From contig JAFQTU010000030.1 in assembly GCA_017408905.1 (NCBI GenBank), forward strand, positions 1 to 64,000: a stretch of DNA of 64,000 nt, written 5' to 3'. The number at the start of each line of letters is the position of its first letter. The first letter of the stretch is position 1. The notes beneath the pieces were generated by a model that saw only the letters and a program-made list of their open reading frames with translations, did no database searches and had not been told where the DNA came from. A program made the position numbers and the translations under genes. Positions 58,322-64,000 of this stretch are shown here, in pieces. This DNA is from Mailhella sp. Its GTDB lineage: Bacteria; Desulfobacterota; Desulfovibrionia; Desulfovibrionales; Desulfovibrionaceae.

Positions 58322-58456
58322 GCCCGGTGAAACAATTTGAAAGACTCCCGCACCTTGCATGGCTTGCGCGGCCTGCCTTTCGAGCATATCAGAAGACGGG
58401 ACATCACGCCGCACCCTTGCGGCTCAAGGCCGGAAACGGCACATATCGGAGCATCC

Positions 58457-59134
58457 ATGGACTACAGCATCATTTCCCTTTTCACCAGCGCCACCCTGGT
58501 GGCCAAGGTGGTCATGGCCATCCTCGTCGCCATGTCCGTCCTGAGCTGGACCGTCATCATCGGCAAGTTCTTCTCCCTCGGCGCGGCCGAACGCAAGGCC
58601 GCTTCCGGCCTCGCCCGCTTCAACGAAGCCCCCGACCTGCGCCAGGCCCTGCAGAGCCTCGGTTCCGACCCTTCCTCCCCGCTCTATGCCGTGGCCCAGC
58701 ATGGCGTGCGCGAGTTCAACAACGGCAAGGAAGCCGGTGTGAGCGAAAGCGTGGTGGTGGAAACCGTGCGCCGCGCCCTCAATCAGGGCGTGGGTCAGGA
58801 ACTGGACCGTATGCATAAGAGTCTGTCCCTGCTTGCCACTGCCGCCAACACGGCCCCCTTCATCGGCCTCTTCGGCACGGTGTGGGGCATCATGACCTCG
58901 TTCCACGCCATCGGCCAGATGAAGTCCGCCTCCCTCGCCACGGTTGCCCCCGGCATCTCCGAAGCGCTCATCGCCACTGCCGTCGGCCTTGCCGTGGCCG
59001 TGCCTGCCACCATCGCCTACAATATGTTCCTCGGCAAGCTCGACAGCATCGAGACCCGCCTCATCAACTTCGCAGGCGTCTTCCTCAACCGCGTCCAGCG
59101 CGAAGTCAACGCCCATCGCCGCGGCGACAAGTAG
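58457..59134 (+). CDS. tolQ: TolQ/ExbB-type proton-channel subunit
   Basis: A 225-aa membrane protein with three transmembrane segments. The C-terminal half has TAANTAPFIGLFGTVWGIMTSFHAIG and ISEALIATAVGLAVAVPATIAYN, the MotA/TolQ/ExbB proton-channel signature. It would energise an outer-membrane-reaching protein. TolQ is favoured over ExbB by the following genes, but the two cannot be separated firmly. GGAG precedes ATG 58457. Confidence 0.9.
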   Translation: MDYSIISLFTSATLVAKVVMAILVAMSVLSWTVIIGKFFSLGAAERKAASGLARFNEAPDLRQALQSLGSDPSSPLYAVAQHGVREFNNGKEAGVSESVVVETVRRALNQGVGQELDRMHKSLSLLATAANTAPFIGLFGTVWGIMTSFHAIGQMKSASLATVAPGISEALIATAVGLAVAVPATIAYNMFLGKLDSIETRLINFAGVFLNRVQREVNAHRRGDK

Positions 59135-59142
59135 GTCCGCCA

Positions 59143-59562
59143 ATGGCCAGAAAGAAAGGTTTCGTTTCCGAGATCAACGTAACGCCCTTCGTGGACGTTA
59201 TGATGGTTCTGCTCATCATCTTCATGGTAACGGCCCCCATGATGGATTCCGGCCTCGACGTGGATCTGCCGCAGGCCAAGCAGGTGGACAACCTGCCCAC
59301 CGACGCCGAACATCTGGTGCTCACCGTGCGTGAAGACGGCGCCCTCTTCCTCGACACGTATCAGGTCCAGCTCGACGAGCTGGAAACCCGCCTGTCCATG
59401 CTGGTCAAGGACAAGGGCCGCGCCCTCTTCCTGCAGGCCGACAAGGCCGTGCCCTACGGCATCGTGGTGGATGTGATGGGCCGCATCAAGGCCGCCGGCA
59501 TCGAAAGGCTCGGCGTCATCGCCATGCCCGCTGTGGACAGCGCCAAGAACGCCAAGAAATGA
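59143..59562 (+). CDS. tolR: TolR/ExbD-type subunit
   Basis: A 139-aa protein with one N-terminal membrane helix holding the functional Asp (EINVTPFVDVMMVLLIIFMV) and a periplasmic domain with DLPQA and the terminal YGIVVDVMGRIKAAGI segment. It pairs with TolQ. Starts 8 nt after tolQ. Confidence 0.92.
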   Translation: MARKKGFVSEINVTPFVDVMMVLLIIFMVTAPMMDSGLDVDLPQAKQVDNLPTDAEHLVLTVREDGALFLDTYQVQLDELETRLSMLVKDKGRALFLQADKAVPYGIVVDVMGRIKAAGIERLGVIAMPAVDSAKNAKK

Positions 59563-59575
59563 TACGGCTGATGCC

Positions 59576-60607
59576 ATGCGAAGCGTAAGTTTCATACTCT
59601 CCATCCTGCTCCATATCGGTGCGCTGGCCTTCATCCTCTATGTGCCCATGCAGCCGGCCATAGACCTTACGAAGCCCGTGTATCAGGTGAGCCTTGTGAT
59701 GGGTGCTCCCGGCGGCGAGAACCTGCCTTCTCCCGTGCTGGGCCATCGCCCGCCCACGGCGGAACAGCAGGTGCATTCCGTGGAAGCGCCCAAGCCGGAT
59801 GCCAAGCCTCTGGCCGCGCCCGACGCACCCGAGGTCATCAGGCCCGAAGCACTGGAAGCCAAGGCCAGGCCCGAACCGGAAACGCCCGCGCCCAAGCCTG
59901 AGCCGGAAGCCAAGAACGAGCCCAAGCCCGAACCTAAACCCGAGCCGAAGCCGGAAAAAAAGCCTGACCCCGTGCTTGCCCCCAAGGTTCCCGAACCCAA
60001 GCCGGAAGAAAAGAAGAAAGAGCCTGAGCCGGAAAAGAAGCCCGAGCCGAAGCCGGAGCCCAAACCGGAACCCAAGCCTGAGCCGAAGAAAGCTGATCCC
60101 AAGCCTGAACCCAAACCCGAGAAAAAGCCCGAGCCCAAGAAGGCCGAACCGAAAAAGCCCGCCAAGCCTGCCAAGAAGCAGAACGACGTGCTGGCCGCGG
60201 CCCTTGCCGATGCCCGCAGGCAGACGCGCTCTTCTGCGGCCAAGGCCCTTGCCGACCTTGAGAAGATGCAGCGCCAGCAGGGCGTGGGCGGCGGTGGCGG
60301 CGATGGCGACGGCCCGGGCGGCGGCGGTATCTACGACGTGTACGTGGCGCAGGTCATCCTTGCGGTACAGCCCAACTGGAGCATGCCCGTCTATTCCCGC
60401 TCCAACATGGTGGTGCAGGTGCGCATCAAGCTCGACCCGCACGGAAAGGTGCTGGACTGCAAGGTGGAAAAAAGCTCCGGCAGGCCGGAATTCGACGCTT
60501 CGGCTGTGAACGCCGTGGTGCGTACCGGCAACCTTCCCGCACCGCCTACGCCTGCCCAGCAGGATCTTATCATCAGCTTCAATTCCCTTCAGATGATGGG
60601 CCGCTAA
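59576..60607 (+). CDS. TonB/TolA-like energy-transducing protein with KPEP repeats
   Basis: A 343-aa protein with one N-terminal signal-anchor helix, then a long Pro/Lys/Glu region (about residues 95-200) made mainly of repeated KPEP-like units that would span the periplasm. The C-terminal domain (about 250-343) has [10 protein letters not shown] and VDCKV-like [16 protein letters not shown], as in TolA/TonB. A Gly-rich run links the two. In an operon with tolQ and tolR. TolA and TonB roles cannot be told apart here. No tolB or pal follows. Confidence 0.85.
   Translation: MRSVSFILSILLHIGALAFILYVPMQPAIDLTKPVYQVSLVMGAPGGENLPSPVLGHRPPTAEQQVHSVEAPKPDAKPLAAPDAPEVIRPEALEAKARPEPETPAPKPEPEAKNEPKPEPKPEPKPEKKPDPVLAPKVPEPKPEEKKKEPEPEKKPEPKPEPKPEPKPEPKKADPKPEPKPEKKPEPKKAEPKKPAKPAKKQNDVLAAALADARRQTRSSAAKALADLEKMQRQQGVGGGGGDGDGPGGGGIYDVYVAQVILAVQPNWSMPVYSRSNMVVQVRIKLDPHGKVLDCKVEKSSGRPEFDASAVNAVVRTGNLPAPPTPAQQDLIISFNSLQMMGR
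59875..60175 (+). repeat. KPEP-coding low-complexity repeat
   Basis: Repeats of about 6-12 bp units coding mainly Lys-Pro-Glu-Pro within the TolA/TonB-like gene. Related units vary in third positions (CCCGAG, CCTGAG, CCGGAA), so the run is old, not a fresh expansion. It would form an extended polyproline-like periplasmic stalk. Confidence 0.8.
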
Positions 60608-60671
60608 TCCGACTTCATGGGTCGCCTTGCGGCCCATTTCCCTACCTACCGTTCCAGCAGAGAGGCCGAAC

Positions 60672-63086
60672 ATGAACCCTTGCCGCCTTTTCCTCATGCT
60701 CCTCCTTGCGGGTATGCTTGCCCTTTCCCCTGCCCTGTCCAGCGCCGCCCCCGACACAGCGCCCGGCGCTTCCGCACCATCAGCCGGTAGCCAGCCGACG
60801 GAAGAGGCCGACGAGGAAGCCAAAGCCGTTCAGGAGGCGTGGGAAGCCCTCCTTGCCACGCATAAGACCCAGCTCGACAGCATTTCCCAGCGCGGCCAGA
60901 AACTCCGCGCCGAGCTTAAGGAACTGGACGCCGCAACACAGGCCCCTCTGGCCGCGCTGGAGCAGGAATTCCAGCGCCTGATCGCCCTTTCCCGGGTGAA
61001 CAGCAGTATGCCTTCCGACCTCACCGTGCTTGCCGAACGCATCAAGCGCGTCCGTGAACGGGCCGAAAACCTTGCCGCCCCCCTGCGTTCCGCCATCGAG
61101 GAGCTGGAACAGGAAAAGCAGGCCCTTGAGCTTCTGGAAAACTCCCTCTCCGGGCAGAAGAACGAATCCACGGCCTCCCTGCTCAGGCAGATACGGCAGT
61201 CCAAGAACAGGACCATAGAACTCAAGCAGTACTATACCCTTGCCCTCCGCCCCATAGACGAACTTACCAGCGACATCCAGGCCCGGCTCGACATCCTCGT
61301 GAAGCAGATGCCCGAGCTGTGGAACAGCTACTATTTCCAGTCCTCGGGCCATGTCTATGACGTGGTGGCGTGGAAGAGGGAATTCCGCAACCTCGATTCC
61401 CTGCGCGAGCTCTTCGCGCTCCGCCTCAGCACGGAAATCCCCAACAATCTGAAATCGCTGGCTATCCTCTTCGTCCATGCCAGCCTTGTCCTGGGCGTGC
61501 TCTTCCTTCTGGCAACGGCCCTGCGCCGTGTGGTGGACGACAAGATGCCCCCCAGTATGTTCCGCGGCCTCGAACGCACCCTCAGGAACAGCGGCATCTG
61601 GATAGCGCTGGGGCTGGCCCTGCACATCGCCTCGTGGAGCGACGGCAAGCTCTATCAGATGATCGCCACGCTGGGCGTCATGTGCCAGTGCTGGGGGCAG
61701 ATGCTCCTTGCCTGGGACCTCTACGACTTCGAGAACGTGGACAAGCCGAAGCTCTCGCCGCTCTGGCCCATGTTCCCCTCCCTGCTCGCCGGTATGGTGC
61801 TCCTGAACTTCGATCCCTTCCCGCTCTTCATCGGCGTGGTGTGGGTAGCAGTCCAGATTTTCGACCTGTGGAAGACGCGCCGCCGCCCCCTGCCGGAAGA
61901 GCGTCTGCCCAATATCATCATGCGCCTGCATATGGTGCAGCTCTGGGTCACTCTGCTCATCAGCATTGCCGGTTTCGCCCGCCTCGCCATCCTCATCAGC
62001 ATGATTTGCACGTCCCTTGCCGTGACCGTCATGCTCTGCGTGGCTATCATCAAGGTCGAAAACCGCATCGAGTCCTACCTGCCCAAGGAAGGTTCGCGCG
62101 CGGTCATCGCCAGCCTCGTCATGGCGCTGGCCATGCCGCTCATACTCATGCTGGCGGCCCTCGCCTCCCTGCTGTGGATACTGGCCTATCCCGGCGGCTA
62201 CTTCCTCATCCAGCATCTGGCCACTCTGGGCTTCAGCATCGGCAGCTTCTCGCTGAACGCCATGCAGGTCTTCAGCGTGTTCATCGCCTTCTATCTCACC
62301 CGCACCCTGCTCATCGTGGGCAATACGCTCATGGCCGGGATGCAGAGCCAGATAGCGCGCATCTCCGTTTCTCTGCTGGCCCCCATCCAGATCATCTACA
62401 AGTGCGTGCTGTGGGGCATCTTCGCCCTCTACGCGCTCAACGCACTGGGCTTCAACATCTCCAGCCTCTCCATGATTGCAGGCGGCCTTTCCGTGGGTAT
62501 CGGTCTCGGCCTTCAGAACATGGTGCAGAACTTCACCAGCGGCCTTTCCGTCATCTTCGGGCAGACCATCCGTGAAGGCGACGTTGTGGAAGTGGGCGGC
62601 GTGACCGGCGTGGTGAAGAAGATCAATATCCGCAACACCATGCTCCAGACCTTCGACAACGCCATCATCTTCATCCCCAATTCCAGCTTCCTCGGCGGCA
62701 CGTTCACCAACTGGACGCATAATGACCAGAAGGCCCGCCAGCAGATAGCCGTGGGCGTGGCCTACGGTTCGGACGTGGAGCTGTGCAAAAAGCTCATGCT
62801 GGATATCGCCAAGGCCCACCCGCAGGTGCTGTTCCGCCCCGAACCTGCCGTGCTGTTCATGAACTTCGGCGCAAGCTCGCTCGACCTCGTCCTGCGCTTC
62901 TGGACGCTCTACGACAACGGCGTGAGCGTTTCGTCCGACATACGCATGAAGATCAATCAGGTCTTCGCGGCCAACGGCATCGAGATATCCTTCCCGCAGA
63001 TGGACCTGCACCTCAGGAGCGGCGATTTTGCCGCCCTTGCAGGCCAGCTCTCGCCCAAGCCGGAAGAACCCGCCGACAAGGCCTGA
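60672..63086 (+). CDS. large MscS-family mechanosensitive channel
   Basis: An 804-aa protein with a signal peptide, a periplasmic coiled-coil segment (about residues 50-220) and about eleven membrane helices. The MscS core is at about residues 600-770, with IAGGLSVGIGLGLQNMVQNFTSGL lining the pore and GDVVEVGGVTGVVKKINIRNT as the beta domain. It resembles the large MscK/YbdG-like or MscM types that release solutes on osmotic downshock. It follows the TolA/TonB-like gene by 64 nt, with a small hairpin in the gap (60617-60637). Confidence 0.9.
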   Translation: MNPCRLFLMLLLAGMLALSPALSSAAPDTAPGASAPSAGSQPTEEADEEAKAVQEAWEALLATHKTQLDSISQRGQKLRAELKELDAATQAPLAALEQEFQRLIALSRVNSSMPSDLTVLAERIKRVRERAENLAAPLRSAIEELEQEKQALELLENSLSGQKNESTASLLRQIRQSKNRTIELKQYYTLALRPIDELTSDIQARLDILVKQMPELWNSYYFQSSGHVYDVVAWKREFRNLDSLRELFALRLSTEIPNNLKSLAILFVHASLVLGVLFLLATALRRVVDDKMPPSMFRGLERTLRNSGIWIALGLALHIASWSDGKLYQMIATLGVMCQCWGQMLLAWDLYDFENVDKPKLSPLWPMFPSLLAGMVLLNFDPFPLFIGVVWVAVQIFDLWKTRRRPLPEERLPNIIMRLHMVQLWVTLLISIAGFARLAILISMICTSLAVTVMLCVAIIKVENRIESYLPKEGSRAVIASLVMALAMPLILMLAALASLLWILAYPGGYFLIQHLATLGFSIGSFSLNAMQVFSVFIAFYLTRTLLIVGNTLMAGMQSQIARISVSLLAPIQIIYKCVLWGIFALYALNALGFNISSLSMIAGGLSVGIGLGLQNMVQNFTSGLSVIFGQTIREGDVVEVGGVTGVVKKINIRNTMLQTFDNAIIFIPNSSFLGGTFTNWTHNDQKARQQIAVGVAYGSDVELCKKLMLDIAKAHPQVLFRPEPAVLFMNFGASSLDLVLRFWTLYDNGVSVSSDIRMKINQVFAANGIEISFPQMDLHLRSGDFAALAGQLSPKPEEPADKA

Positions 63087-63091
63087 CGCAC

Positions 63092-63127
63092 AACGAAAAA
63101 AGCCCCCGCAAGGGGGCTTCTTCGTTC
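63092..63127. terminator. bidirectional terminator
   Basis: AACGAAAAAAGCCCCC and GGGGGCTTCTTCGTT form a long stem around GCAA, between the convergent MscS and NadX-like genes. Confidence 0.88.
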
Positions 63128-63139
63128 CACGCAAGACCG

Positions 63140-63991
63140 CTAGAAATAGCGCACGGGGCTGGCCAGCTCGTCCAGAAGGGCCAGCACGCTCCACGCCGTC
63201 ATGGTGCTGGAGCGCGGGTTCTCCGGGTCAGGGAGAGAGGCGAACTCCATTTCGGCCCGCACACCGAAGCCCTGAACATGGATGCGATGCGTGTTCTCCA
63301 CGAGGGCCGGATCGCTGGCGATGGTCACCCGTGTGCGCCCCATGCCCGCCGAAGCGGAAGCCGCGGCCACGGCCACGTTCACGTTCTTGGGGAAGCCCGC
63401 TATGGCTTCGGCCGCCGTACCGGCGAACACTTCCACGCGGCGGTCGGCAGGGAGCTCCTTCCCTCCAAGGAAGGGCGCGCCGTTGAGCGAGGACGGAGCC
63501 TTGAAATTGTCCACCCGGGCTTTCAGTTCCTGCCCGGGGAGCGCCTTCTGCCCGCGCCGGGCGAGCTGTCGTTCACGGAAGGCCAGCGTGCGCATGAGGT
63601 CGAAGCCGCCGATAGCTCCGGAGGCGATGTGGAGCACGCTCCCGCCCTGCTCCGCCGCCTTGCGCAGGCGGAGGGCAAAGGCCTCGTCGGCCAGAATGCC
63701 GCCGGAAAGCAGGATGAGCGAAGCGCCGGAACGCAGTATGGCCTCGGCATACTGGCGGGCCGCCTCGCAGCCTGCGGCTTCCACCACCACGTCGGGCCGG
63801 GCGGCGAGCATGTCTTCCGCACTGGTGAAGGCTTCACAGTCGAAGCGCCCGGCCAGCGCCTGCGCCTTTTCCGGCGTACGGGCATAGACCCCGGCCAGCT
63901 TCCATGTTTCCAGAAGATCCAAAGCCACGCCCTCGGCTACCAGAGAGCCAAGAGCGCCGCATCCGAGAACGGCAACGGTCTTTCTTTCCAT
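63140..63991 (-). CDS. nadX: L-aspartate dehydrogenase-like protein (NadX family)
   Basis: A 283-aa protein with an N-terminal Rossmann motif VLGCGALGSLVAEGV and DVVVEAAGCEAARQYAE. The catalytic DUF108 part contains the SGAIGGFDLMR block, FPKNVNVAVAAASASAG and ENPRSSTMTAWSVLALL. It would oxidise aspartate to iminoaspartate for NAD synthesis. nadA and nadC are not in the window. It ends next to a bidirectional terminator and starts 9 nt from the window edge. Confidence 0.88.
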   Translation of the reverse strand: MERKTVAVLGCGALGSLVAEGVALDLLETWKLAGVYARTPEKAQALAGRFDCEAFTSAEDMLAARPDVVVEAAGCEAARQYAEAILRSGASLILLSGGILADEAFALRLRKAAEQGGSVLHIASGAIGGFDLMRTLAFRERQLARRGQKALPGQELKARVDNFKAPSSLNGAPFLGGKELPADRRVEVFAGTAAEAIAGFPKNVNVAVAAASASAGMGRTRVTIASDPALVENTHRIHVQGFGVRAEMEFASLPDPENPRSSTMTAWSVLALLDELASPVRYF

Positions 63992-64000
63992 AGATATCTC

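Overview
The window is 64 kb of chromosome from a high-GC Gram-negative anaerobe. It most likely belongs to the Desulfovibrionaceae, perhaps a gut lineage such as Mailhella or Bilophila. The evidence is a NuoE/NuoF/[FeFe]-hydrogenase operon, a TRAP transporter, lipid A type acyltransferases, an RND efflux pump, TrmFO, an EF-G-like factor and the gene order hisC-cmk-ispE-tRNA-prs-rplY-ruvC. The lineage is inferred from gene content and style. No database search was possible.

Layout. 1-12 kb: a tRNA-Gln/tRNA-Glu pair, a PAP2-like membrane protein without its catalytic residues, tRNA modification (TtcA-like), leucyl aminopeptidase, a pseudouridine synthase, two coupled acyltransferases and a complete RND pump (MFP, RND, OMF). 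12-17.5 kb: a small membrane protein, coaBC with an unknown partner, a lipoprotein next to a DUF2207 protein with a poly-glycine tail, a DUF4911 protein and infA. 17.9-22.1 kb: a three-gene NAD(P)-linked [FeFe] hydrogenase with a Rex/CRP-like palindrome in front. 22.4-25.4 kb: two convergent tiny membrane proteins, an RlmD-like methyltransferase and a YitT protein.

25.5-31.5 kb is one minus-strand run: USP, hisC, cmk, ispE, tRNA-Gln, prs, rplY, ruvC. 31.6-38.8 kb holds a hybrid-kinase-like protein that has lost its phospho-acceptor histidines, a TPR protein, an M16C protease and a small unknown protein. 39-41.8 kb is a plus-strand islet: EVE-domain protein, ankyrin lipoprotein and a protein resembling the anti-CRISPR AcrVA2. 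The last two genes are visibly richer in A+T than their neighbours. This is the most unusual part of the window.

42-53 kb: EF-G-like factor, trmFO, the pyrimidine genes pyrK-pyrD-pyrF and pyrC, argD, maf and thiM, with two gene-free stretches rich in hairpins and repeats. 53.4-56.6 kb is a dctP-dctQ-dctM TRAP transporter, followed by a MATE transporter. 58.3-63.1 kb is a tolQ-tolR-tolA/tonB-like operon ending in a large MscS channel. The window closes with an aspartate-dehydrogenase-like gene.

A recurring feature is terminator-like hairpins only about 17-29 nt upstream of the next co-directional start codon (ttcA, ruvC, ispE, hisC, pyrC). This leaves little room for conventional promoters and suggests attenuated readthrough or RNA processing. 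No CRISPR array, cas gene, insertion sequence, rRNA or prophage was recognised.
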